From Panax quinquefolius (Eukaryota > Streptophyta > Magnoliopsida > Apiales > Araliaceae), in the NCBI GenBank assembly GCA_020205615.1, contig CM035163.1, positions 39,194,189 through 39,258,188 on the forward strand: a stretch of 64,000 nt of DNA, in the 5' to 3' direction. A model generated the notes under the pieces. That model had not been told where the DNA came from. It saw only the letters and a program-made list of their open reading frames with translations, and ran no database searches. The translations under genes and the position numbers were made by a program. Within the stretch, counting starts at the first letter, position 1. Every line of letters starts with the position of its first letter. Positions 23,331 to 34,119 of the stretch are shown piece after piece.

Positions 23331-24210
23331 AATGAAGCGTCTGTAGAAACCCGCATGTCCCAAGAAGCTCCGGATTCCCTTCACAGATGATGGAGGAGGT
23401 AGTTTCTCAATTGTCTCAATCTTCGCTTTGTCCACCTCCAACCCTGCTGCTGAAACCTTATGTCCCAAAATAATCCTTTCTTTCACCATAAAGTGACATT
23501 TTTCCCAGTTAAGAACTAGATTAGTCTCCACGCATCGTTTCAACACTAAAATCAGATTTTTCAAACATAGATCAAAGCTATCACCGAACACAGAAAAGTC
23601 ATCCATAAATACCTCCAAATTCTATTCGACCATATCGGAGAAGATCACCATCATGCACCGTTGAAAGGTTGCCGGTGCATTACATAAACCAAAAGACATA
23701 CGCCGGAATGCAAACGTACCATAGGGGCATGTCAATGTAGTTTTCTCTTGATCCTCCGGTGCTATGGCAATTTGATTATACCCAGAATATCCATCCAAGA
23801 GACAGTAGAACTGATGTCCCGCAAGACTATCCAACATCTGATCAATGAACGGCAAAGGGAAGTGATCCTTGCGTGTGGCTTTGTTCAGCTTGCGGTAGTC
23901 CATACATACTCTCCATCCTATAACTGTTCTAGTAGGGATGAGCTCATTAGCTTCATTCTTCACCACTGTCATTCCCCCTTTCTTTGGTACGCATTGTATA
24001 GGACTCACCCATGAACTGTCCGAGATTGGGTAAATAATGTTGGCATCCAACCATTTTATGATCTCTTTTTTCACTACATCCTTCATAATGGGGTTTAGCC
24101 TTCTTTGCATCTCAATGTTGGTTTTGCCCCCTCTTCCATTAAAATCTTGTGCATACAATAAGATGGACTAATACCCCGAATATCTACTATGGTCCACCCA
24201 ATTGTTGTTT
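23331..24210 (-). pseudogene. Athila reverse transcriptase, broken
   Basis: This has all Athila RT blocks: PKKGG, W-R-V-C-M-D-Y-R-K-L-N, D-H-F-P-L-P-F-I-D-Q-M-L, L-D-G-Y-S-G-Y-N-Q, F-G-L-C-N-A-P-A-T-F and the catalytic F-M-D-D box near 23610-23600. A single stop at 23624-23622 lies just before the FMDD segment. A frame change upstream (about 24160-24220) separates it from the protease-RT linker at 24649-24218. Confidence 0.85.
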
Positions 24211-24217
24211 TGAACTC

Positions 24218-24649
24218 TCACAAGACCCGTAACAGTTTCTCCTTTTGCGTGTCAGTTAACTTTGTCGAAACAATAACTGGTAGGGTAGCGTCTTTTCCCA
24301 AGTAAGCATACTGCAGATGAGAGGGTAGTGGCTTTAATTCCAGCACCGGTGGTTCTTCTATCGAGGGCTTGAACTTTATACCTTCCATTTCAGGCCTATC
24401 AAGGGTGTCGAATGATTGATTGCTTTTCCGGAAGACAGATGATGTAACTAACCATTTGACATACTCCACGTCATTTTCAATATCATCTTCATCAATCCCG
24501 AGCAAAATGGATTCTAGCAGGTCCTCTGAATAATTTCCACTGAACTTATGATTAACCAATTTCTCCATGATATCAACCCGTAAACATTCACCTTTTTCTT
24601 TGATAAGACATTGACTTAAAAACATTAAAAGTAACCTATTGATCTTCAA
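24218..24649 (-). pseudogene. Athila protease-RT linker segment
   Basis: This is an open stretch of 143 codons in a different frame from both neighbours. It contains the conserved LELKPLPSHLQYAYLG segment found between protease and RT in Athila polyproteins. It is acidic in its first half. Indels at both ends explain the frame differences. Confidence 0.7.
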
Positions 24650-25020
24650 CTCGCATCGTCAACTCACCTTTTTGAATGTCAATCAAAGTTCTACCCATTG
24701 CTAAAAATGGTTGCCCAAGAATTATTGGAATTTCGCTATCCACTTCACAATCTAGGATAAAGAAGTTTGCAAGGAAGATGAATTTATCCACTTAAACTAA
24801 AACATCCTCAACAATACCTCGTGGATATGTAACCGATCGATCCGCCAACTACAAACTGATATTTGTCGGTCGTGGAGCCTGAAGTCCAAACTGGCTGTAT
24901 ACGGATAATGGCATCAAATTTATACTGGCCCCCGAATCACACAATGCTCGACCCGAAAACTGATTTCCAATTTTACATGATATATTAAAGCTACCTGGAT
25001 CCTTGAGCTTCGGTGGTAAC
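24650..25020 (-). pseudogene. Athila aspartic protease, broken
   Basis: The active-site motif L-C-D-S-G-A-S-I-N-L-M-P lies at about 24945-24905 in the same frame as gag, with the expected I-I-L-G-Q-P-F-L flap-side motif near 24720. Stops at 24851-24849 and near 24795 interrupt it. The catalytic D-S-G is retained. The enzyme would process the gag-pol polyprotein. Confidence 0.75.
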
Positions 25021-26798
25021 TTATTCTGAATAATCACGCTACATTCTTCAGTCAATGCCACTGTTTCGAACTCACCCAATTTCCTCTTTCTTGACAAAAC
25101 CTCCTTTATAAACTTGGCGTAACTCGGCATTTGTTCTAAGGCTTCGGCAAATGGGATGTTGATATGCAATTTTTTAAAGATATCTAAGAATCGTGAAAAC
25201 TGCTTATCCAACTTGGCTTTCTGAAACCTCTGCGGGTAAGGTATGGGAGGCATTGTGATGGTTGTTTCCGGTTCGTTCTGCTCTAAAGTCTCATCTTGAC
25301 GTTTTTCGGTGTCCACAACTTCCTCAATTTTAATTGATGCCTTGTCCCTTTTTTTTCCATCCTTGACTATCTCTTGCAATTCCTTTCCACTTCGTAGAGT
25401 TACAGCCTTACAATGCTCATCTCTGCCCGGGTTTTTCTCTGTATCGCTCGGAAGTGTTCCAAGTGGTCGGTTATTTAGTGCATGTGCTATCTGTCCTACT
25501 TGATTTTCCAGATTCTTAATTAACGCACCTTGGCTTTTCATATCAAGCTCTAGTTGATTCAATGCTTTATCCTGTTCCTCGTTCTTTTTCTTCGACGCTC
25601 TAATAAATCTCTCCAAGGTTTCTTCTAAACTTGATTTCCTCTCTGGTTGTTGTTGAGTCTGATTTTGAAACCCGGATGTATTTTGTTGTCTTGGCGCTTG
25701 AGCTTGAGCTTGATTGTTACTCCATGAAAACCCCGAATGATTTCTCCAACCTGGATTATATGCGTTTTGATTCGGGTAAGGTTGGGTAGATCGACTATAG
25801 CTCCCTACGAACTGAGCTGCTTCAGAATTTATGGCACATTGATCCATAGCATGACCCCCAGCACATAATTCACAAACCATTGCTACCTTCTGTGTGGATT
25901 GTGGACGACATGCTTCCATTTGCTTAGCCATTACGGCCACTTGGGCTGTTAATGCTGTCATCGCATCTAAGTCATACTTTCCCGGTGTTTTCGGAGGATT
26001 AGACCTAGTCATGGGCCACTGATAGTTATTGGTGGCCATTGTCTCTAATAGCTAATATGCCTCATCAAAACTCTTAGACATGATCGCTCCCCCTGCAGCT
26101 GCATCAATACTGGCCCTCGTGGATGCGTGCAAACCATCACAAAATACCCCTAACTGCATCCACTGCAGAATTTCGTGGTGTGGGCACTTACGGAGCATAT
26201 CCTTAAACCTTTCCCACGCCTCATATAACGATTCTGAATCAAATTGTGTGAACGTGTGAATATCGTTCCGTAGTTTTGCCGACTTCGCTGGTGGGAAAAA
26301 CTTAGCTAGAAATTTTTGAGCTAAGTCGTACTAAGTGGTGATTGAACCAGGAGGCTAAGAATGTAGCCAACTTCGCGCTTTGTCTTTCAAGGTAAACGAG
26401 AACATCCTCAATCGTGCAGCATCTTCCGATACATTATTGAATTTGAAGGTGTCGCAAACTTCCAAGAAACTTAAGATATGCTCATTCGGATCATCTATCG
26501 AACTAACCCCAAACTGACATGTATTCTGAAGCATCTGAATTGTTCCCGGTTTAATTTTGAAACTGTTTGCATTGATTGTCAGCCTCCTAATACTCGACTG
26601 TATATCCATGACATTCGACATGGCATAATCCCTAAGTGATTTCTAGTCGTTCCCTGCCATGTTTGCTGGAAATTCTTGTTCTGCCAGTTCTTCTTCCACA
26701 GGTGACACTGAACTAGTTGACTGTAATTTCCGGAACTTCCTTTCAATATCGTCCGTATATGGAAAAAGTTCCTTTTTTGCCCTTGATCTAGTGTGCAT
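25021..26798 (-). pseudogene. gag: Athila gag, broken by stops only
   Basis: The chosen start is ATG at 26798, because M-H-T-R-S-R is the typical Athila gag N-terminus. One frame continues into the protease with stops near 26645, 26357, 26333 and 26054 and no net frameshift. Capsid motifs S-I-R-R-L-T, D-D-P-N-E-H and F-S-L/T-L-K-D-K-A are at 26610-26360. The zinc knuckle C-E-L-C-A-G-G-H-A-M-D-Q-C is near 25870-25836. A Gln/Asn-rich region and a coiled-coil-like Glu/Lys-rich segment follow. Confidence 0.85.
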
Positions 26799-26925
26799 AC
26801 ACTCGCAAAGAATTCCTGCAAATACAAGAAGAAAAATAATTAATGTTTAAATTAAGACCGAATTGATTATAACTAATATGGAATTAATACTAATAAAGAA
26901 TTCCCAAGAACTACATAAAAAAACT
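26799..26925 (-). other. Athila 5' untranslated region
   Basis: This short, AT-rich leader lies between the 5' LTR and the gag ATG. I could not match a tRNA primer-binding site adjoining the LTR. Confidence 0.5.
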
Positions 26926-28202
26926 TGTTGGTTAATTTCACAATCAAAGCAAACGTGCAAGTATACACGGTCAACAAGTAATAGAGTGATAAGATAGAGT
27001 GTCGATCCCACAGAGAATTTTAATTAATAAATTCCAACTAATAGCACTATATCAATTCAATTTTATTTAAACACCCAATAATTGTGATTTTTCAAATTAA
27101 GAAAATTCAATTAAGCAACTAAAAGAAATTAATCTAAAAGAAAGCAAGTATACCAAACTTAGATTTAATTGAATTCAGATAAATAAGGATTAAGACTCCA
27201 ATATCCCCAATTATGAACTATAAATCAATTATCCAATTATCCCAATATTTATGTCTACTGAATTGTTAACAGGAATTCTCAAATGCCAAAAGTCCTTTTC
27301 CAAGTGATCAATTGCCTTCTATTTAATCCAGATTAATCTTGTTATATTCCTATGCAAAACAATTGAATTAAACTCATTACAATCCCCAATTCCTTATATG
27401 TTACATGCGATAAATAGATATTTACATTCTATTCACAAACCTAATTATTCACTGTGCAAATAACGAAGTCACATGTCACTATGCCCAGTTCTAACCCTAG
27501 AATTCCTCTTTCAATTCCTTCTAGAGTAACAAGGTAATTATTGGCCAGATAATTAATCATTCAGCACAAAGCAAGATGAACAATTCACTTCAACATAAAT
27601 AATTGAAATAAATCAAATAATTAATTCATAATCATAAAAGGTTCAATTGGAATCTTAATGAAAGAAATTAGTTCATAACAGAAAATAAAACCAACAATAT
27701 TTGAAAAATCATCCTTAATGAATTACACAAATTAAAGAGTAAAGAAGAAGAAGAGAAAAACTCCAAGTAAATTCTTCCAATTCTCATCCCTTGCTCCTTG
27801 ATCAGCCTTCAATTGTGTAGAATAGTCCCCTAATTAAATGCAAATAGTCAATTTATACTTCACTTGTCCAACCACAATCCAATTCCAACTCAATTTTTCT
27901 CACAAAACCACCTCTTTAATGATTTTAACGCAAGTCGGCGCTTGATCAAACGCGCTTTTACGTCAACTAAGATTTCGACCCAGCGCCTTTGGCTACCGGA
28001 TTAGTATCGCGAGAAAGCGCCTACGCTTAGGAGCAAAAAGTGACCCTTATGCCCATTTTTAGCTCATTTGCCCCAAGTGTTCCAACAGCTCACAATCCTG
28101 CAACAACACAACTAAACACAGTAAAACGGATTTAAATGCTTTGAGAATACAATAAATTAAGCCCAAATATATCTAATTCATGGGTATATTACCCAATCAT
28201 CA
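26926..28202 (-). repeat. Athila 5' LTR (right copy)
   Basis: It is 1277 bp with TG..CA ends. Compared with the left copy it has an extra short duplication of ATCCAATT-type sequence near 27230, and the GC-rich AGCGCC motifs have been eroded (27974-28025). The minus-strand TATAAATT is at 27857-27850. Confidence 0.93.
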
Positions 28203-28207
28203 GTTAT
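28203..28207. other. Target-site duplication of the Athila element, right copy
   Basis: GTTAT follows the terminal CA of the right LTR; it pairs with GTTAC at 16514. Confidence 0.85.
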
Positions 28208-28940
28208 TAAAGAAGTTATCATGGCTTTCATCAGAAACAATGTCGTCTGTTGATATGGACAACCAGAGGTCATTGTGTCAGACAATGCTAAGAACCTCAA
28301 CAACAAAATGATGGAGGAGTTATGCAAAAAATTCCACATCAAGCACCTTAACTCCGTCATTTACCGGCTAAAGATGAATGGTGTTGTTGAAGCGGCTAAT
28401 AAAAACATCAAAAAGATCATGCAGAAAATGTCCGCCAATCACAAAGGATGGCCTGACCTCTTGCCTCTGACTTTATTAGCCTACAGAACTTCCATGCGTA
28501 CTTCCACTGGGGCAACCCCCTACTCATTAGCCTATGGGATGGAAGTAATGCTCCCCATAGAGGTGGAAATGGAATCCCTCCGAGTGTTGATGGATGCTCA
28601 GTTGGATGAAGACCAATGGGTACAAGACAGGTATCACCAATTGTCTCTAATAGACGAAAGGCGAACCGCGACTATCTTCCATGGTAAGTTATATCAGCAA
28701 AGGATCGCACGATCCTACAATAGAAAAGTTCGACTACGACAGTTCAAACAACATAACTTGGTTTTGAATAAGATCATTGACAACACAGATCATTCTAAGG
28801 GAAAATTTGCTTCTAACTAGGAAGACCCATTTATTATCAAGGAAGTATTGACAGGAGGTGCTCTCAGATTGCAGGAAATGGATGGCGATGAATTTCCATA
28901 GCTTATCAACTCGGACACCATGAAACGGTACTATGTCTTA
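28203..28940 (+). pseudogene. Tat integrase, part 2
   Basis: The integrase core resumes in frame after the Athila insertion. The second catalytic Asp lies in I-V-S-D-N-A-K-N (about 28275) and Glu in G-V-V-E-A-A-N-K (about 28390). A T-S-T-G-A-T-P-Y-S-L-A-Y-G-M-E segment and the C-terminal domain follow. All three catalytic acids are present when both halves are considered. Stops occur near 28252 and at 28818. The Tat pol most likely ended near 28940. Confidence 0.8.
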
Positions 28941-29099
28941 AGTTACCATCAAACAAACATCCTGGTTTTGATCATCAAATCACCAGTTATTCTGGTTTTA
29001 AACCATCTCCTTTTTTTCATAATCTTCTGCCCCTCAGGGAAACATACACTTCAAACCAACAGCCTGGTTTCACTTCATTTCACACCTTTCATACAATTT
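28941..29099 (+). other. Start of the Tat post-pol region
   Basis: T-rich sequence follows the integrase; the plus-strand frame stays open to 29111 but has no recognisable domain. Confidence 0.4.
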
Positions 29100-29350
29100 C
29101 GGTTATCCTGAAGACGGGATTGAACCTTTCATAATTTCGGTTATCCTGAAGACGGGATTGAACCTTTCACATTTGCAGTTTATCCTGAGGACGGGATTAA
29201 ACTTTTCTACACTTGCAGTTTGTCCTGAAGACGGGATCAAACTTTTTCCACACCTACAGTTTGTCCCCGTTATGGGATCAAACTTTCTTCTCCCCGCAGT
29301 ATAGCCTGCACATGGGATTCACATTTCTCTTTGGCTGCGATTCGTCCTGA
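29100..29350 (+). repeat. Degenerate tandem repeat, about 45-bp unit, six to seven copies
   Basis: Units share the core TCCTGAAGACGGGATTGAACC, degrading rightward to forms such as TCCCCGTTATGGGATCAAAC. They lie directly after pol in the Tat 3' region. Confidence 0.8.
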
Positions 29351-29379
29351 GGGGCAAACTACGTCGACCTGAACTCCCT

Positions 29380-29610
29380 GATACCCGGGGGTACGTAGGC
29401 AACCATATGCTATATGGCCTGGTCGCAATAAATAACAACAAAAACATTTCTACCCTTTCTCCACAAAAATAACAAAAACATTTCTACTCCCATCTGCCTT
29501 TCACATTCAGCGTTGAACCTCTTACACCAGGTTCGAACTACGCAGACTTGATCTCCTCTTCAATAGGAGTACGTAGGCAGCCATTTATGGTTCAGTCTAA
29601 CCCCTACCAA
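29380..29610 (+). other. Paired GTACGTAGGCA motifs in Tat 3' region
   Basis: GTACGTAGGCAACCATA at 29391 and AGTACGTAGGCAGCCAT at 29569 are about 180 bp apart, each after a GAACT(C/A)C-type approach. From memory, similar TACGTAGGCAGCC motifs recur in the 3' regions of Tat/Ogre elements. Function unknown. Confidence 0.5.
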
Positions 29611-30356
29611 AACAAAAGTATTTGTCACACGGTACTGGGATCAACCTTCAATTCACCACATTTCATCGGTTTCAGATCAAATGGATGGAATTACCCAACC
29701 TCTTCTCACAAATAGAAGATTCGGTGACCATCTAAGCTGCGGTCGTATCTCAAAGAGCAATACCAATCCATAAGAGATAGAATTAACTAGGCTTCTCACA
29801 AATAGAAGAAATCTTTGGCGACCATCGTGGAAAGTGTGATCAATCTCAGAGAGGAAAAACCACCCTCCTCTCCACTTTTCCATACAGATACCAGTCCCAA
29901 GACACCAAAGATGGTAGGGATATACAGAAATCAATGATTTATTCTGGGAGATCTTGCGACGTCTCAATGTCCACCTATCAAGGATAAGTTCATAATGCAT
30001 CACGATCACAAGTCCCTGGAGAAACAGGCAAATATCAAGCAAGTATCAAGGCATAACTAAAAGGGAAGTGAATCAAAATATATTTCCCTGCCATACATAA
30101 TACTGTTTGATATATACCTATGTGTTGTACATGACAAAATGGCTAAGCTAGTCTGTGCAGGAAAATACAAAGCTATCTACAGATCTATGTGTATGCATAC
30201 TATCAGATCTAACATGGCATCCAACTCTGAAGACGGAGGTAGCAATGCAAGTTCCTGCCCAGGGGTATCTACATGAGCTAGCAGATCAGAGGCTATCTTC
30301 ATGGTGGCATAATGCTCATCAATGTAAGCACTCATGTCGGCAAGACTGACAGTCAT
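29611..30356. other. Tat 3' region, no gene
   Basis: It contains a duplicated segment around CTTCTCACAAATAGAAGA (29700 and 29790) and otherwise no coding evidence. Minus-strand stretch 30042-29677 is open but unrecognised and lies downstream of antisense gene B. Confidence 0.4.
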
Positions 30357-31906
30357 CTAGGATCTCACTGAAGTACTGTCTGCAATGACTACATCCCTAG
30401 CAGATAAGGCGGCATCCCGCTCCGCAATCAATGCATCCCTGGCTGATCTAGCCTCATCCCTCTCTAACAGAGCGGCGTCTCTCTCATCAAGAGCTGTCAA
30501 CATCGCGGACTTAGCCTGATCTCTATCATAGGTCATCAGATGTAAGCTTTGCTCCAAATGTTATGCCGAATACTAGGTAACAGTGGCACTCAGGGTAGGA
30601 GAATCCATCACAAATGCTGGTAGCCCAGCAGTCAAGTCATTGATGGGAATGTCAGCCTCCTCTATAGGCTCCTCATCGTCCGAATTAATCTCCTGCACTG
30701 TGGATACTACCGCAGCCAATGCAGACTCTGTCTCCATCCATGCGGAATACTCTGCAGAACAACCCGAAAGACTGACATAAAATACAGCCAGCTCTCGCTG
30801 ATCCCAACAGGCATACAACCTAGATCTATCCTTCGCTGATAAACGGTGTGAAGCGAAGCGCTAACTCACTGCCCCCTCATATAGGTGAAAATCCTGAAAC
30901 TGGTCCAACTAACACATCACGGCCAGTGGATGGTAAGTAATCATGCCCCTCCATCCAGCTAGAGGGAGATAATCCAAGCCCGAAGCATGAGTAATGAAGC
31001 TGTAGGGTGAGCTAAGCCCTTAACACGGCAATATAGCAAATGGATCTCTAATCCCTGCCAGGAAAGCTGACCACGATGCAGCATCTGTACACTCCGCGGG
31101 CTTAAAGGAGTATAACATGGATATATCATGGGTGAAACAAAACCCCTGCCGCCTAAATGTGCCAATCGGTCTCAAGTGTGACATAAACCACATATACAAA
31201 TTTGACCGAAGTCGCTCAGTAAACACCCTGCCGGATAAGTGCAAAGAAGATGTAGTGACCTCGAGTCTCGCAATGATCACTTCCAGACAATGGTATGACC
31301 CTCCCTGAGAGCTCTCACTGCCATAATGACGCCGATATCCAACTCATCCATGTACCGCGGCATGAAGATGTATGACAATATGCACAAAAGCATTACATCC
31401 ACCCTAACTAAACGCCAATGATCCTCTGGTGTAGTGAAATCCCCAGAATGTCGTGCATAACTATCCTCAAAGCCAAATCTATCAAACATAAAAAGCTGGG
31501 ATATCACGTGGCCGGATGTAATCTCGTCCTGTACCACTCTACGCCTCAATCCGGTGAGGGTCATGAACTGTCTGCTCATGTCTCCGGTAGCCATATGCAT
31601 GCAAGGTCTGTCTAGCGGCAGCATCGTCAACCGTGCATACTCTTCCAAAGTAGGAGTCAACTCCCGGGTCCCAAATCGTAAAACCTTCTTCTCCGATGCC
31701 CAGTGCTCTAGCATACCCTCTACAAATCCTATGGGAACCTGAAATATCAACAGGGTCATAGTATGTTGCAGCAAATCATCTACGATCACCGTGTCTGATG
31801 GTGATATACTATCATACAATGAGCGCATACCAGATACCACCAAAAATGGTGGGGTATGATCAATACGGCTAATTGTCGAATAAGACATCTGTACAGGCCG
31901 TGTCAT
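30357..31906 (-). pseudogene. Tat antisense gene B (ELTPTLEEY-type domain plus coiled coil)
   Basis: The N-terminal frame 31906-31277 starts M-T-R-P and holds W-A-S-E-K-K-V-L-R-F-G-T-R-E-L-T-P-T-L-E-E-Y followed by L-P-L-D-R-P. This pattern belongs to plant proteins of the DUF7745/plant-mobile-domain type that travel with retrotransposons. A one- or two-base slip near 31280 moves to a second frame that runs to 30357, with stops at 31022-31020 and about 30912, 30863 and 30560. The C-terminus is acidic, then an E-R-D-A/A-R-D heptad-like repeat that should form a coiled coil. It lies between pol and the 3' LTR, opposite to the element. Function unknown. Confidence 0.6.
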
Positions 31907-32141
31907 AAGACCATCCAGGGGTCAATGCTGAATATCTCTGGACATACATACATATGTATAACATAATAACATGCATGATACAATAGATGGCAATATGATA
32001 TAGGGAATGGAAAACTGTACATATATTCCTAAGTATATCATCATCTAATACATCTCTGTACAGCTAAAATACAGGGAAATGGGGCGAAGCTAACCAACAT
32101 CTAAATAGAGGCATATCAAAAGAGATAGCGAGAAATAAACA
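31907..32141 (-). other. Space between antisense genes A and B
   Basis: It is AT-rich and holds the possible promoter or 5' leader of gene B. No clear TATA box is seen. Confidence 0.4.
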
Positions 32142-32987
32142 TCAGAAAAAGTCAATGGTGTCGATGTCGACATCATCGATACTGTCCACCTTATGTAACT
32201 CCTCTTAAGTCACTAGATCTCTATCTACAGGGATGTCTGGCCGATACAAGGGAGGACCTGCACCGGCAAAGCCATATGGGTCACCTGAGGGGCCAGCGCC
32301 AGAGCTGGAAGGATCAAAAGTATCTACCTCTGAAGGATCTCTGCCCAAATGCCGAATGAAAAGATGTGTCCGGCCCCATTACGGGTCAATCATTAACTGT
32401 GTCACATGAGTCGGATCTCGACGACACAAGCTAGCCAATCCGTCATCATCACGGATCCAGAACCATATCCCCATAAACTGTGTGGCGCGGGTCTGAGCTC
32501 TAATAGTACGAGGGATCCACCAATTCTGGAACTTCTCCTGAGACCAGGGGCCCTCTGACAATGTAAAATCGTCAATCCCCATCAATGAGATGTCAATGAC
32601 GGGTGACTGCAAAACAAGCCAATAACGCCTGGCGGAAGGCATGATCGGCATACAGATCTCTCTTGTAGTGCTCCTGATAGCACGCTCTCCTAAATAGAGC
32701 TCCCATCCTCCATCTGTAAAGAGAGGAATCCTGTGGGTGGAAATGACGTACTCTACTCCAGTCGGGTACCCATCCTCAAATCCAACTCCCAAATGCTCCC
32801 CAGAGTAGGGAACCCATGTGATGACATCCGCTATCAACAACTCCAGTTGTAGGCAACAATGAGTGAAACCCTCAGAAATCAGGACCTCCACCAGTATGGA
32901 ATGATGCCATCTCCGTCCTCGTGGATAGATGTCTAAACCTAACACGCTCATAGGACGTAAACAAGGAAACCCCTCATAAGCCCAAAC

Positions 32988-33065
32988 CTGCCAACACAAA
33001 GGCAACATCTGCTATTAGTCAACGCTCTTAACCTATACATGGGAAAAGATAAGAGAAACACTCAC
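32988..33065 (-). other. Intron 2 of antisense gene A (78 nt)
   Basis: The minus strand gives donor CTG|GTGAGTG and acceptor TTGTGTTGGCAG|GTTTGG. Phase is 0 on both sides. Confidence 0.65.
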
Positions 33066-33716
33066 CAGCAGAAATGGGTAGAATCCTAACCACGCCTCGG
33101 TTAAGCCCTGCGATTGCATGTGCATTCCCCTGAGGAAGTAGGCAAAGGTGTAGGAACCCCAATCGTACTCTCCTATACGGTCCACGTGTCAAGTGACGCT
33201 TATCAAAGCGAAAGACGCCATAGAGGAATTATCTGCTATGAAACAACCCCTAATGATCATCAGGAACAATCGCCGAAGAATGTGGTCCCTGACTCTCACA
33301 TCATCAGGTATGGGCTCACTCAACAGCCCACTCATAGCATCTATGCTCAAAGGACCAGTACGAACAGTCCTGCCCTTGAGCGCCTCCGCCGGAACTCCCA
33401 ACAAGGATCTGACGGCAGTAGGGGTAATATCCGTCGTGCAAGGCACTGGATCCCCTCCAAACTCCACACCAGTGATAAACCGCCAATCCATCGGCATCAT
33501 CATTACCTCATAGTCCAACAAATGGAGTGATTGAGTCTGGTAAAACCACCGCTCAGACAATGCCCTGAGGTAACCCCAGGGACAGCGACGGGGAAGAATG
33601 GAGAAGAACATCCTAAATCCCCAGTCATGTACAATCGCTCTGTAGTCATCATGCAAAGCTTGATACATAGAGTGGATGCTAAACCAGTTCCCTCGAGGCT
33701 GTGTGAAGCCGGGAAC

Positions 33717-33798
33717 CTACATCAAAAGCAGATCAACATCAGAATCCTTGACTCCTTATCAATAGGAAATAAGGAAGATTAAAGATCTAACTTCATAC
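33717..33798 (-). other. Intron 1 of antisense gene A (82 nt)
   Basis: The minus strand gives donor GAG|GTATGAAG and acceptor TTTGATGTAG|GTTCCC. Phase is 0 on both sides. The sequence between contains stops in the coding frame. Confidence 0.65.
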
Positions 33799-34119
33799 CT
33801 CGTTTGCATGCAGGTATACTAAAGGATGCCTACACAAGTCACCCAAAAGATTTGGGTTTGCCACTTGAATACCTGGCAATTCCCTACGGGGAACACGTAC
33901 AGCAGGAGCAGGAACCTCAATCGGTACATCCTCCTCCTCGTCCTCAACATTCGGCACTTCAACCCGAATATGACGTATCACCGGCTCCACCAAACGACGA
34001 GGCTGTCTGATAGACCGGCGTTGAGGCTCTTCAAAAGCCCTCCTCCATACACCAGATGTAGTCCAATGGGAACTACTCAGCTGATCCAAATCCATAATAT
34101 CTGGACAACCAGTCTCCAA

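Larger units (their letters stand above)
16519..28202 (-). mobile_element. Athila-lineage Ty3/gypsy element, complete structure, decayed genes
   Basis: It is 11,684 bp long, bounded by two LTRs of about 1.27 kb and a 5-bp target duplication, and inserted in the integrase of the Tat element. Minus-strand order is gag, protease, RT, RNase H, integrase, long spacer and env-like ORF, then PPT. The gag start (M-H-T-R-S-R), N-N-Y-Q-W segment, FMDD polymerase box and env-like third ORF identify the Athila lineage. Most breaks are isolated in-frame stops; frame changes occur at the protease-RT and RNase H-integrase transitions. Confidence 0.92.
32142..34119 (-). pseudogene. Tat antisense gene A: spliced plant-mobile-domain-like protein
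   Basis: There are three exons on the minus strand: 34119-33799, 33716-33066 and 32987-32142. Both introns are canonical and phase 0, so one frame of about 605 codons runs through. Stops are TGA at about 33191-33189, TAA at 32381-32379 and TAA at 32207-32205. Exon 1 is Pro/Arg/Glu-rich. Exon 2 shows Y-D-W-G-S-Y-T-F-A-Y-F-L-R-G near its end and exon 3 opens with W-A-Y-E-G-F-P, the spacing seen in plant mobile domain (aminotransferase-like) proteins. The tail is acidic. Antisense ORFs here are known in Tat relatives such as Grande. No frameshift is present, unlike pol. A captured host gene is an alternative origin. Confidence 0.65.

Noticed and set aside
32142..34119. Antisense gene A as an ordinary host gene.
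   Set aside because: It lies inside a complete Tat element between pol and PPT, where antisense ORFs are known for this lineage, and it carries stops. Host origin of the domain remains possible, but the gene belongs to the element.
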